A stretch of DNA of 64,000 nucleotides from Fragilariopsis cylindrus CCMP1102 (lineage: Eukaryota; Bacillariophyta; Bacillariophyceae; Bacillariales; Bacillariaceae). The DNA lies in contig FMBT01000171.1 in assembly GCA_900095095.1 (NCBI GenBank), positions 19,259-83,258 of the forward strand, in the 5' to 3' direction. Position numbers and translations under genes: made by a program. Within the stretch, counting starts at the first letter, position 1. The number at the start of each line of letters is the position of its first letter. Positions 34,278-45,039 of this stretch are shown in pieces. The notes under the pieces are model-generated. The model was not told where the DNA came from. It saw only the letters and a list, made by a program, of their open reading frames with translations, and did not search any database.

Positions 34278-34364
34278 GTGTGCATGATATAGCCTGGTGG
34301 TTATTACAGGCTTCAAACTTGTAGACGGCTAACGCCGTAGTTGTTCGATTCAACCTTGCGCACG
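34278..34364 (+). tRNA. tRNA-Sec (anticodon UCA), copy 1
   Basis: An 87-nt gene with the special fold of eukaryotic selenocysteine tRNA: acceptor GTGTGCA/TGCGCAC extended past a U-U mismatch to nine positions, a six-pair D-stem (ATAGCC/GGTTAT) with four-base loop TGGT, anticodon arm CAGGCTTCAAACTTG with UCA reading UGA, a long variable arm ACGGC-TAAC-GCCGT and a four-pair T-stem GTTG/CAAC. G is the discriminator. It differs from copies 2 and 3 in the D-stem, where pairing is kept by changes on both sides. A T4 run at 34375-34378 can end Pol III transcription. Confidence 0.93.
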
Positions 34365-34497
34365 TGTGGTATTATTTTGGTTTGGTTTGGGGGCAGAAAA
34401 AAAATCCAAGTTTATATTTGGGCGATAGGACGGTGATGGTGATACCTATGGGTTCAAGTAGCCTTAATTTTATCTTTCAATCAATCAGTCCTATTTG

Positions 34498-34584
34498 GTG
34501 TGCATGATCCAATTTGGTAATTGGTACAGGCTTCAAACCTGTAGACGGCTAACGCCGTAGTTGTTCGATTCAACCCTGCGCACG
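34498..34584 (+). tRNA. tRNA-Sec (anticodon UCA), copy 2
   Basis: An 87-nt tRNA-Sec with D-stem CCAATT/AATTGG, loop TGGT, anticodon arm CAGGCTTCAAACCTG and the same variable arm. It differs from copy 3 at one base, C at 34576, which faces U8 at the unpaired position of the long acceptor stem. No T4 run occurs between this copy and copy 3. Confidence 0.95.
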
Positions 34585-34660
34585 TACGTACATTGGAAAT
34601 GCTATCAAACTCAACGGGGATTACTCTCACCACAAAATAATAGAGGAACTATCCTACTCT

Positions 34661-34747
34661 GTGTGCATGATCCAATTTGGTAATTGGTACAGGCTTCAAA
34701 CCTGTAGACGGCTAACGCCGTAGTTGTTCGATTCAACCTTGCGCACG
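34661..34747 (+). tRNA. tRNA-Sec (anticodon UCA), copy 3
   Basis: An 87-nt tRNA-Sec, identical to copy 2 except T at 34739. All features of the nine-plus-four-pair eukaryotic form are present. The first T-run long enough to terminate Pol III downstream is T5 at 34793-34797. Confidence 0.95.
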
Positions 34748-35389
34748 TATAACGTTCCTTTCCACTCTCTCAAGTCCAGAAAAAATCGACTGTTTTTCGT
34801 TACATAAGTCTGTTGCTTGCTGATGCATTATCATCAATCCAAGAGAACCCTGAAATAATTCGAACGCGACGACGGTCTTGTAATACTTTTGTTTCTTCTG
34901 CGACATTGTTTCCCTTAAACGAGTATCCGAGTTGAAATCGAAGATTTGTCTAACTGGTGTTCGTAGTTTTTGATCCGAGCGATGCACCTAGTTCCATCCT
35001 AGTTTGTTGCCCAATTTGGAACCCAGTTCCATCGCGAGTGCTGTTCCAAGTAGGGAGCTGAGCAACTTGCTCAGATTGCGACCCAGCTTTATGAAGGGCC
35101 AAAACTACTTGTAAGTCAAGACAACAAATTCAATGGTCGTTAACGGTAACAACTAGTGAACTCGAACCTGTTCCGTTGTAACTGGAAAATAAGCACTGCC
35201 ATGTATGTATTCAATACACACACGTAATTATTATAGTGACGAAATTATCCGTACGAATATAGTAGCATATACTATGTATGTGGTTAGTTAGGCATCATGT
35301 TTTAAAGTTCTTTCAAGTTATTATTTACAGTTTTAAGTCAGTTAAATGATCATCCCCTGATCTTATAGTAGCATTTCGTATTTAGTTAG
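34748..35389. other. Intergenic spacer
   Basis: Downstream of the tRNA-Sec cluster and at the 3' end of the large membrane protein. Contains the probable Pol III stop at 34793-34797; no gene recognised. Confidence 0.5.
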
Positions 35390-37822
35390 TTAGGCATCGC
35401 CATCATCACCGGCTGGACAACCCGGCCATTCAATTTGTTCTAAACAATTCAAGTATTCAAAGTTCATTGTAAAGTCAGCACCAAAATGATTGACCATAGC
35501 AGAACTAACAAGTGCACCAGTTGATATTAACCAGAAGAAAAAATACCAAAAATGATCCTTGAAGATATAAGATAATATCCGACCCAATGATAATTTTTTG
35601 CCTTCTCCTAGCCCTTGTTTGGAACTAAAGAAGACACTATAATTGATCCCAACTACCAGTAATAACATCAATACAATAAATATTGATCCGTATTTCTGTG
35701 CTTCAAACCAACGCTCATCACTAATTTGGAATGATTCATTCAAATGCTGTGCTGAACTTGGTATATTCCGTACTGCAATAAAAATTAATTGTTGATTGAT
35801 ACGAACAATAATATTTACACATAGTGACCCAGTTGAATCGACCATATGATACAGATCACGTTGTTCCCATATTTCCTTTCCTCTTTTAGTAGCAGTAGTA
35901 GATGGTGTTACTACTTTCTTCTTGCCCTCATCAGAATCATTACTATTATCGTTTGGTGTATCATCATCGAGTATGATATTCTCGAAGCCATCCGTTCGTC
36001 CTCCCATTGTTCCTATCCTACTAGTAATAATCGAGTCGTCATCGCTGCCAAAGTTTATAGGGGCTTCAACATCGTACTCGTCATCGTCGTCGTCATTGGT
36101 GGTGGTGGTGGTGGTGGTGGTGGTGGTGCCATCTCCTACACCCCTCATGATGCTCGCGAAGTTATTCATCTCGATTGCCATACTAGAGTCGTCATCACTA
36201 TCATCATACATCATTACACGATTTGTGGCATTTTCGATGCTACCCCTACCCGCATCGGTAGAATATAAGTAAGCATGCTTGCTCACATTCCCTCCATTAT
36301 CGGGAAAATACGTTCCGTTTTCTTCTTCTTCTTCTTCACCAACGGTCGTATCAAGAGTTGTAGAAGTATTGCATTTCGTTAAGCTCCGTACTACGTCTTG
36401 TCTGTCTTCGCTTAGACTCATATTGATGATATATTGATTCGATCCAGTGAAGCAGGCTTCTGTGATACCTTTCATTCTACTTGATTTTGATGATCTCCCG
36501 CCCACGTCCACGCCAACAACATTACCATTACCATCGGTATCGTGCTGTTCCTGGCCTTCTAATGCTGTTGCCTTTATAGCACCCCACCAAAGACCAATCC
36601 GGTCAACACCATTGTAGTATCGCCATAGTACCACAGACGATTCACTGGCGAAGAGCGCAAGTAACGTAAAGGGACTATCGATGAAAGGCCACGTAGCAAT
36701 TTGAACCCTCGTGAAAAGCACATCAACTACAAGGTTGAGTTGAATGAGTCGCTTCGGATTGAGACGTACTGCGGTGTTTGCACATATCAATATCTTGCAT
36801 ATGAATCGTAAAATAGCATATGAGAATAAGACCAAGTATTGAAGCGGATTGCCCTGTAGTCGTTGGATACCAATAGCCCACCCGATTACCGCCGTCAGTG
36901 ATACCCAATAAGCGAGTAGATGAGTAAACATGAGACAAAAATTTCCACGCTCTCGATCCGGCTTGGGCGTCATCAAATACATGATGGGAACAGCTGGAAG
37001 AGTTCCCAATGTTCCCGTAACGAAAATCGAGAAGGGAATCGGAAATATCGGCTCGTAGATAAATATTCCTTTCGTCAAAATTACATCAATAACTTTTGCA
37101 ATGATCAAACCAACGGTTAATGCAAGCATTCTTGCACGGACTGGAATCTTAGCTTCAGGCATAGCAAAGTTACATGTTTCTATCCATGGTACTATCATAA
37201 ATAGTTGATAGAGTGTCATGATACCATAGATAAAAATTCGATTTTCTTCAGGTCCGTCATCGACAGGGTTCATTGGTAGGAAGAACACAACCTCGCCAAG
37301 AAGTGGACAGAGAATCATTATAATTAAAACCCACATTAGTTGTCTCCATCGGAATGTTGCTCGATGGGGAAGATCTTTAATAACATTAACAGTAGTTACG
37401 ATAGATGCCGTTATTACACCCTCAGCGCTTGATCCCCAGGAGATAATGGTCGTATGAAGTTCCGACAACGTCGACGGTAGGTTTCCTGCAATCTCACTTG
37501 CGTGAGCAGGTAATTCTATCGCTATCTGCTTTATTACATTTGGAACTGTACGTAAATTTTCTGGTAGATCCACAATAATTTGTTGTAACTTCTCAACAAC
37601 CTTTTTTGGGTCGGCTATGAAACCAGGAAGAGATATCTGTTGTAAAATTGATGGTAGTAGAGTCGTCGTATTCGCTGTGGCGTCGGAATCGTTGTTTTCG
37701 TTGTCGTTGTTATCATCATCTCCATCTACATCTCCCCTATGTTTCTTGATGTCTTCCCCATCGTGAATAAGTTTAGGTACTTCATCTACGTCGATAATAA
37801 GTCGGGGGATAATACCGACCAT
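35390..37822 (-). CDS. Large multi-pass membrane protein, unknown
   Basis: An intact single-exon frame of 810 residues. An acidic N-terminus and an amphipathic stretch precede about seven membrane helices (residues about 165-405; for example LMWVLIIMILCPLLGEVVFF and IFVTGTLGTLPAVPIMYLM). A long Asp/Ser/Thr-rich loop follows (about 430-640, including a run of ten Thr), then two more helices (SIFIVLMLLLVVGINYSVFF and WYFFFWLISTGALVSSAMV). Topology suggests a transporter or channel-like protein. I recognise no family; similar large membrane proteins of unknown role are common in diatoms. It is divergent from the next gene. Confidence 0.75.
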   Translation of the reverse strand: MVGIIPRLIIDVDEVPKLIHDGEDIKKHRGDVDGDDDNNDNENNDSDATANTTTLLPSILQQISLPGFIADPKKVVEKLQQIIVDLPENLRTVPNVIKQIAIELPAHASEIAGNLPSTLSELHTTIISWGSSAEGVITASIVTTVNVIKDLPHRATFRWRQLMWVLIIMILCPLLGEVVFFLPMNPVDDGPEENRIFIYGIMTLYQLFMIVPWIETCNFAMPEAKIPVRARMLALTVGLIIAKVIDVILTKGIFIYEPIFPIPFSIFVTGTLGTLPAVPIMYLMTPKPDRERGNFCLMFTHLLAYWVSLTAVIGWAIGIQRLQGNPLQYLVLFSYAILRFICKILICANTAVRLNPKRLIQLNLVVDVLFTRVQIATWPFIDSPFTLLALFASESSVVLWRYYNGVDRIGLWWGAIKATALEGQEQHDTDGNGNVVGVDVGGRSSKSSRMKGITEACFTGSNQYIINMSLSEDRQDVVRSLTKCNTSTTLDTTVGEEEEEENGTYFPDNGGNVSKHAYLYSTDAGRGSIENATNRVMMYDDSDDDSSMAIEMNNFASIMRGVGDGTTTTTTTTTTNDDDDDEYDVEAPINFGSDDDSIITSRIGTMGGRTDGFENIILDDDTPNDNSNDSDEGKKKVVTPSTTATKRGKEIWEQRDLYHMVDSTGSLCVNIIVRINQQLIFIAVRNIPSSAQHLNESFQISDERWFEAQKYGSIFIVLMLLLVVGINYSVFFSSKQGLGEGKKLSLGRILSYIFKDHFWYFFFWLISTGALVSSAMVNHFGADFTMNFEYLNCLEQIEWPGCPAGDDGDA

Positions 37823-38478
37823 AGTGCGTCTAAGAGTTACGCTTGTTAAAATAATAATAATAAATATTATTGCATTTTTATGATGGTGTGTTATTATTGT
37901 TGTCGGCGTTGTCTAAACTTGCATTATCTTGATCCAAAAGATAGAGGTAGAGGTGGGCGGAAGCCCAGAGCTCAGAAGAGATATTTGCACATTCTAATTT
38001 GTGTAGACCAATATGATCCTATGGAGCAGCTTTGGTTTTGGTTCCGACTTTGTTGGTTTGCGAAAACAAGGAGAAGCGAGATTGATATTTCGATAAAAAA
38101 TAAAACCTGAAAGAAAAATCTGATCGTAGTTCAATCACATCCGTGACTGAATCTACTATCCATGACTGAAAAGTAGCCGTTAAACAACGATAACGCGAGG
38201 TTTGAGATACTACTGCAGCTGTCGTCTGTTGACACAAATCGATCGTGAGTTGACACGAATGAAATCAACGAATACTGCTCAAAAGAGCGAATTTGACATG
38301 TTTCAAATTGTTCTTATTCGAAAGCATGATGCAATCTTTCTTTCGAAATCGAACAATACAAAATTAGGAAGTCAGAGTCATTAGGAGTTCTCATAAAAAT
38401 AATATCTAACAAAGTCAAACGTTACTACTACTAATACTAATACTAATACTAATACTAAGAAAAACGAAAACATTAATC
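37823..38478. promoter_or_regulatory. Divergent intergenic promoter region
   Basis: Both flanking genes start here. A trinucleotide-type repeat of ACT and AAT units at 38423-38458 ends 21 bases before the ATG of the coiled-coil gene, in its 5' leader. Confidence 0.45.
38423..38458. repeat. (ACT/AATACT)n repeat
   Basis: Three ACT units followed by five AATACT-type hexamer units in the leader of the coiled-coil gene. Confidence 0.85.
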
Positions 38479-38874
38479 ATGGTTGCCGTCGCCCCGAATA
38501 ACTCTAAGTTACAAGTCACCGCTAATAATGCTGGTCTAGAAGAACAAGAAAAAGTGTCACCGAAACAATTGAAACGTCTGGAGGAACAAAAAGCTAATGA
38601 AGCGAAGAAGATGGCGAAGCGTCAAGCCAAGGCTCTACAAAAGGAAAGAAAGACCACCGAGAAAGAAAACAAGGAAGCCGATCGTGAACGTAAGGCTGAA
38701 GAAGATCGGTTGTTGAATCAAGGTTTGTGTGCGAAAGAAATGGAAGAGAAACAACGACAAGACGAAGAAGCTGTCTTACTGGAGGAATTTCTAAGAGAAG
38801 ATCCGAAAAAAGTTCAAGCACACACCAAGAAATCTGCTTCTGATAGCAACCGTCTTGGAGTTGTCTTGAAATAA
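38479..38874 (+). CDS. Small charged coiled-coil protein
   Basis: An intact 131-residue frame rich in Lys, Glu, Gln and Ala. Residues about 25-105 are almost certainly one long helix or coiled coil (LKRLEEQKANEAKKMAKRQA and following). No signal peptide, membrane helix or catalytic motif. Codon use is more C/G-ending at the third position (GTC, GCC, AAG) than in neighbouring large genes, which often marks well-expressed diatom genes. The function is unknown. Confidence 0.65.
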   Translation: MVAVAPNNSKLQVTANNAGLEEQEKVSPKQLKRLEEQKANEAKKMAKRQAKALQKERKTTEKENKEADRERKAEEDRLLNQGLCAKEMEEKQRQDEEAVLLEEFLREDPKKVQAHTKKSASDSNRLGVVLK

Positions 38875-40084
38875 TTAAATAAATAGAAGAAAGAAATGAT
38901 GCAACATAAACAACGATACATCAGTTTTCGTTGCTCAAAGAAAGAAAGGGACAACGGGGTTTAAGAGTAAAAAATAAAAAGAAGAAGAAAGAAAAAGACA
39001 TCATCCGAAGGAAACTCTTATCAAGATAGTATCTCTTTTATAAATAAATATACATAGACTAATAAACATCTTTTTTAAAGTAAAAAAATAAATATCACAA
39101 AGTATCGTGATCTGATCTATAATAATAAAGAGATAGTCGACTTGTGTACAAGTTGCCGTGTCGTGCAAAGACAGAGTAGTGGTGAAGGTTAAGAAGACAA
39201 GTATTCGCCATAGCGTCACAGTCGTGTAACATCAATAGTGCAGATGGTCAGATAGGGCGCAACAGCAAGGCATTTCGATGCGATCGAGAGAATTCGTCCG
39301 AGGCAACGTGATCTATTGATAAAACAGATAGGAGAAAGAAAGATAGGCGATGCAGACAATCATTGTCGTCGACAAACAAACAGACAGACATCGATAGTAG
39401 GATGCACAGCTCTTCACAGACCATAAACTTAAGGCATCACACTCTATGGTGCCTCAAATGAGGTGCTGTGCCTTCGTGGAAACGGTATTCGGTCATTTCC
39501 GGGAGGATCCAAGTTAGATATTTATATTAATTATTATCAGAAGGAGAGAGAAGATTAGATTATTGAACACCATTTATTGGCAAACTTCCTATAATCGTAA
39601 CTTCCCTAGTAATTTCTTCTACGATGTTTTGTTGATACACTCGAATATCTTTGAGGTCATACAGTACATTACATCCCTTTTTTTAGATAAAAGCAGAAAG
39701 CAAACGCACCGCATGTGAATATACATTATTCTTAATATTGAAAATACACCGTAGACTTTTCATTGTGAGAAATGTATTGAAACTACTACCCTCTCTCTCC
39801 CTACCATCCATCCCACTTCACTAGAGGTAATACGTTTTCAAAACATATAAAGAATGCGATTTACTATTGCAATTTAAATGTTGATCTTGGTGAAAATTTA
39901 GATGGAACTCCATACAATACACACTATAAAAACAATGCTAGTACCAAAGAATTGATTGTGTATGCTCCCCAGAATGTATATTGAGATTAGCAGAGCAGGG
40001 CAAATTACTCTTTAATGTGTATTGAATATCAATAGTCTATTTATTTCAAAATTGTCTTTGATCTTCGAAAACGAAACTGGATAA
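38875..40084. other. Intergenic spacer
   Basis: Convergent 1.2 kb spacer. Contains a possible nested stem-loop at 39431-39474; no gene recognised. Confidence 0.5.
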
Positions 40085-41284
40085 CTAACCACATGATGCT
40101 TTCAATGTTACTCTTAACGAGTTATCAGACTCTGTCTCAGTGGTTGATGTATTATCCTTTTTATCTCCATGGTCGTCACCGTCCACATTATTACTTCTGT
40201 CGTGTTGCTGCCGTTGTTGTTGTTGTTGTTGTTGTTCCAATTCTTCTACTACTATTATTTCTCCTTCTTCTTCTTCTTCTTCTCGTTGTTGTTGTTGTTG
40301 TTGTTGTTGATTCGTAACCATCTTGTTAAGTTCCTTTTTGGCGTAATAGGATGTTAATGCTATAGCTAATAAACCAAAAATAACACCAAGGACAACAACT
40401 GTGATCGTAACAGCCTTGTTATCGTTACTGTCATTATCGCTATTATTGTTGACACTATCTGTTAAACTACCAGCAGATGCACCCAAAAATACATAAAATA
40501 TTGTTCCCGGTAATATTGCAAAATTTGAAAGGCAATAACTACCAAATCTAACAGTAGATACTCCCGCGATATAGTTAAGTACAACAAATGGTGTAATTGG
40601 ACTTAGTCGTAATAAACACATGATCCGTAATCCCTTTTCTGCTAATGCAATATCCAATGCCTCAAATAATGTATATCTTGTACTTAGTCGTCGGACACTA
40701 TCATGAAATAAATACCGTCCAAGTAAGAATGCAACAATAGCACTTGCAAATGCACCAATAAAGACTGCGACTGTACCAAGAACAACACCCCAAAAAATCG
40801 ATCCATCAAAACTTGCACTAAATACAAATCCACTACCGAATGTTAGTAATGCACCTGGGACACATAATACAGTTGCAATAAAATAAACAAATATAAATGC
40901 AATAACACCTTCACCAGGATTTTCTTTTATCCATTCTAAGAATATTGTTATCCCATGTCGGATATATTTTTGTCCAAACGTTGAATCAACTATAACAAAA
41001 CATATTATTATTAATAATATTGTACCAATAATAATTTTTCGATACAATCGTTTTCGATTATTCCGTTGCTGTTGTTGCTGCTGCTGCTGTTGATCTTGAT
41101 CTTGCTCTTCTTCATCTTCTCCGATCGACGACGATAACGATAATGATAATGGCGATGATGATGTTCTATCTATTGTGTTGCGGTCACCTGTAGTATCAAC
41201 CTCACCGTCAATCTCATCAATAAGTGAGGAGGAGGTATCACATCCAACTGCAGGACCAGTACGAAGAAGTTCGACTTCGAACAT
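40085..41284 (-). CDS. VTT-domain (TVP38/TMEM64) membrane protein
   Basis: An intact 399-residue frame. A hydrophilic Q-rich N-terminus precedes a first helix (IIIGTILLIIICFVIVDSTF). The VTT/SNARE-associated domain follows: ENPGEGVIAFIFVYFIATVL, LTFGSGFVFSASFDGSIFWG, GAFASAIVAFLLGRYL, RIMCLLRLSPITPFVVLNYI and LPGTIFYVFLGASAGSL, then a last helix and a poly-Gln/Glu tail. The F/L-R-L-S-P-x-x-P-F/Y motif is typical of TVP38/TMEM64 and DedA proteins, some of which scramble lipids in Golgi or ER membranes. Lack of a plastid signal suggests the endomembrane system. Confidence 0.85.
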   Translation of the reverse strand: MFEVELLRTGPAVGCDTSSSLIDEIDGEVDTTGDRNTIDRTSSSPLSLSLSSSIGEDEEEQDQDQQQQQQQQQRNNRKRLYRKIIIGTILLIIICFVIVDSTFGQKYIRHGITIFLEWIKENPGEGVIAFIFVYFIATVLCVPGALLTFGSGFVFSASFDGSIFWGVVLGTVAVFIGAFASAIVAFLLGRYLFHDSVRRLSTRYTLFEALDIALAEKGLRIMCLLRLSPITPFVVLNYIAGVSTVRFGSYCLSNFAILPGTIFYVFLGASAGSLTDSVNNNSDNDSNDNKAVTITVVVLGVIFGLLAIALTSYYAKKELNKMVTNQQQQQQQQREEEEEEGEIIVVEELEQQQQQQQRQQHDRSNNVDGDDHGDKKDNTSTTETESDNSLRVTLKASCG

Positions 41285-41565
41285 AGATAAAGTCGTAAAC
41301 AGTCTTGCTTATTGCGTTACGTACGTTCTCAGAAATAATAACGCAAACGAAGTACAGTATGTTTGCATTCCATCAAATGATGACGTCAAAATGTATGAAG
41401 TCTGATTGGTCTAATAACTACTTCAAAGTAGTAGAGATGTGATTTCTGCTTGGCGAAAGGGTTCTTTTACCATTCCTTCCCAGATTATTAGAATGTTTTT
41501 ATATCAGTTCATAGTGTGAAGTATAGAAAGTATAATATTTCTGCATCTCACAACAAACTTTAGCT

Positions 41566-41637
41566 GTCCGATTGGTCTAGAGGCATGATTCCTGCTTTGG
41601 GTGCAGGAGGTCCCGGGTTCGATTCCCGGATCGGACC
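41566..41637 (+). tRNA. tRNA-Pro (UGG), copy 1
   Basis: A 72-nt tRNA: acceptor GTCCGAT/ATCGGAC, anticodon arm CCTGC-TTTGGGT-GCAGG with anticodon TGG, T-arm CCGGG-TTCGATT-CCCGG. No intron. A T4 run directly follows (from 41640). Identical to the copy at 47771. Confidence 0.97.
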
Positions 41638-44600
41638 TCCTTTTAATGTTCCTTATGTTTTTTTATCCATTATTTTTGTCCAAATTCGGTTGAGTTGAAC
41701 TTGAGTTACAGTATTAATGATTGTTTGTTTTTGAAACGGAAAGATGAAGTACGATATTGTGCTGCTATAGAAAATTAGAATACATGTTAACATTGCACAC
41801 TACTACTACTACCTTCCTTGATTGAATTATTCTTTCTATCTTTGACCCTCCCTTTTTCCATACAAAAAGCTTTTTTTTAGAAAGATTCTTTTTGTCTTTC
41901 GTTTTCATCCATTTTCAATGTGGCATTTCTTTGCTGCTGCCAAAGTCTCATTTGATGCTGAATTTGTCATTTTTTGGTTTATTGCCTTTAGCTGTGCCGA
42001 TAGGTTGGAGCTGAAGTTTTGCTATGTTTGCCTTTGCCCTTGGGAGGTTCTGTCTGAAATGGATTATTTTTTGTTGTTTCTTGTTGTTTCCTGTTCTTCT
42101 GTATTATTACGCCATTGTTTATTGAGAGTGTTGTTGGTTCACACACTGACTACGCTGTGGTCTTCTGCAAAATTTGCACTGTGTCCACAGGTATGTCCAT
42201 TGTGAGTTGCAAAGCTAGCTAGATTCAAACGGTCATCTTTCTATTTCTATTGAAAAGACTTTGTAATATTGATTCTTTTTGTCCTTCATTCCCATCCACT
42301 TATGTCAAAGTGTTGAATTATAATACCCACGCACTCCTGCTACTTTGAGTCACCACTTTTCTTTGCCTTGCTATGATATTATAAATTCTGAAGAATTTAA
42401 TTGCTTTACTATTAGATTGATTTGATTTGCTTATACTTCTCTTTGAAACTAGATCTATAAATACGTATGAGCAAATAAATGAAGTAATGCAATTGATACG
42501 AAATAAATTTTGTTCTGCTACTTTTAATCCCTGCTGTACATCACCACTAACAAATAGCCTGGAAATTACTTATGCTTAGGGCAACACTAACAAACTCCAG
42601 CTGTGTATCTCAAGCTACAACGGCACTACCAATTCTATTCAGAAAGAAACAATTACTTTGGACCACTCGCTCAAAATTGTCCCACTCAGTTAATTCAATA
42701 CAGTATATTATTGAATTGAATATAACAGATGGTAGGTGTATCGGCTTATGATTATCTCAAATAAGTTATTATAATATAGTGCACCTCTTTGCAAATTTTC
42801 CCAGGGGCTCTTCCATAATTAAATTTACTGGCTTATTACAATACTCAGAATATTTACATCCTCATAAGAATCAATGTAACTACTCTTGTGGATGAGTTGG
42901 TCACAACCTGCTGCTGTTGAATATAAGGACGTGGTTTGATATCTATGTGCATCAAAAATCTGTTTTGATTTGGTCTATTATGTATTAATATCAGCTTCCA
43001 AAGTTTCTCATTTTTATTTTTTAGATGGAAATTATCGTGTGCTTTTAAAACGCGTAAAATACCACCAAAATATGCTATAGCATGAATCCTGTTAATGAAG
43101 ATGATGTACCATCCATGCAGCGGCATAGAGTAGGTGTGGCTATTGATTTTAAGCGGAAGTGAGCAATGCCATAATTCACATACAAGGAAGCTTTTTCTGG
43201 TTTTCTAGGCAAAATCAGCATTTCAACATACCCATTGGTATAGATCCCCTTCGAACACTCTTACGCTAATAGTAAAACTAACAACACCCTGCTACTTAAT
43301 AGTATAACAGTATAATAGACTATAGTCAACTATTTGTTCAGCTGTTACTCTATTATTTGATTCATGTGTACGACATTACTCCTCTCTTTGTTATGCCCTC
43401 TTGTTGTGACAATATTTTTGAAGTTCAACTCCATATTCAATCAATAAAAATCCGGCACTTTATTATTTGCATATTGATCCGTTACTGTAGTACAATAGTT
43501 GAGATAATAATGCCTGTATATAACCAACACTTTCCCACTGTCATGTCATGTATCAATGTAAAAATAATATTTTCCATCATGACATTTCAATTCTTGTTAC
43601 TCGCACATAAAATGGGGAATCATCTAAAATCTGTTGTTTGCTCAACACCTTTTGCTTTCTTGTACACTATTGGTGAAATAAATTTTGGTTTGCTGTGAGA
43701 GTCCGAAAACAGCTAAATTAGTTTCTACTAACTCATAATTTTTGAATCGAGACTTTGTCGAAACAAAGCTTAGCTAAAAAAAGTACGGTATTTCGTGATT
43801 TGGGTTATGAAGTTTAGTACCGGTACTTAATATTATTATTGCTCTTTCGAAAGACTTAGGTTAATAATGAAATTCTAATTTTCATATGCCCCTGTGGAGA
43901 ATTTACTTTCCTACTGTATCTGTCCAGTATCATCCATCGCGTTTTTTTCATTTAACGGGAACGAAGACCTTTTCCACATAGAAAGGAGGAGAACATAAAA
44001 CTAAGATTGAATACATGACATGACATGATTGGATTTGGATTACTGTATTTTCGATTCATTATTTATTGACTTAAAACAAAAGAGAACAATGATTATTACA
44101 CCTTCTTCACATCAATACAGTTCTAAGTACGAGTAGTATTTTTTTTAGAAGTAACGATATGAAAAAGTCTTATTGGTTTAACATACACTACTTAGGCCAG
44201 TGAAGTCGCGTTCTTATTAGTTTTGTTTGAACTTGACCGAAGATTGCATCACTGTACACATACAACATGTTGTATATACAGTATTTGATTCATTTCGTCG
44301 ACGTGCTGGCCTAATAAAAAAATCAAATAATAAATGTCACGAATTGCCATCTGCTTACGGTAGTGCAGAAACAATAGCGCCGCAGCTTTTCTTCTTTACC
44401 ATCCATCCCATAATGCAGAAATTAATGAAAGTCAGTTACTTAGGTTACATCGGATTAAAATTTGTTACACGTAAGTTGAATTGTTGCATTTTGAATGTTT
44501 ACATTTTGTTGAAAGATATACACATAACATTCACATTTATCAAATAATCGCATAATATCATTGTTTGTAGTGTATCTAAAGGACGCTCTTTAATCCAAAA

Positions 44601-45039
44601 AAAAGGTAAGGATACAGCAATAGCTTTATTATGTTTTTCGTTGTTGTTTTGTTTTGTTCTTTCTTACAATGGTGATTGTATTTAGTTTCGATTACCTCGC
44701 TCGTGGACTGTGTTGACGGTTATATGCGAATGCTAATACGAATGCTAATGCGAATGCGAATGCGAATGCTAATGCGAATGCTAATGCGAATGCGAATAGA
44801 ATGATTTTGTTCTCCGAACATAAAAGAAAGGACTATATATGCTTTAAAAAAAGAAACACATTGATTGACCGACAACGTCTTACGTTTCTCTTCATTTCTT
44901 CTTCTTCTACTTTTTCTTTCTCTGAAACACTCACTCACTTAATGAATTGAATGTTCTTCACCTATTACATAATTCTGCAAACTCCAATAACTCCCTCCAC
45001 TATTATCAAAAAAACAACAACAACAAAAACGCCCAATAA
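41638..45039. other. Long AT-rich gene-free region
   Basis: About 3.4 kb in which I see no gene. Open frames up to about 113 codons (for example 41918-42205, 43357-43698) lack family features and have no supporting splice structure. It carries a GCGAAT/GCTAAT repeat at 44726-44798. Old transposon remains or a long non-coding RNA cannot be excluded. Confidence 0.5.
44726..44798. repeat. GCGAAT/GCTAAT hexamer array
   Basis: About twelve tandem six-base units alternating mainly between GCGAAT and GCTAAT, about 240 bases upstream of the multicopper oxidase gene. Confidence 0.9.

Noticed and set aside
34002-34316. A 104-codon minus-strand open frame
   Set aside because: It overlaps tRNA-Sec copy 1 in antisense and has no family features; the tRNA explains the conserved sequence.
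41860-42310. Weak direct similarity between about 41885 and 42268 (GATTCTTTTTGTC)
   Set aside because: Short, T-rich and no better than expected in this AT-rich spacer.
44726-44798. Hexamer array as a CRISPR-like array
   Set aside because: Units are directly adjacent with no spacers; it is a simple minisatellite.
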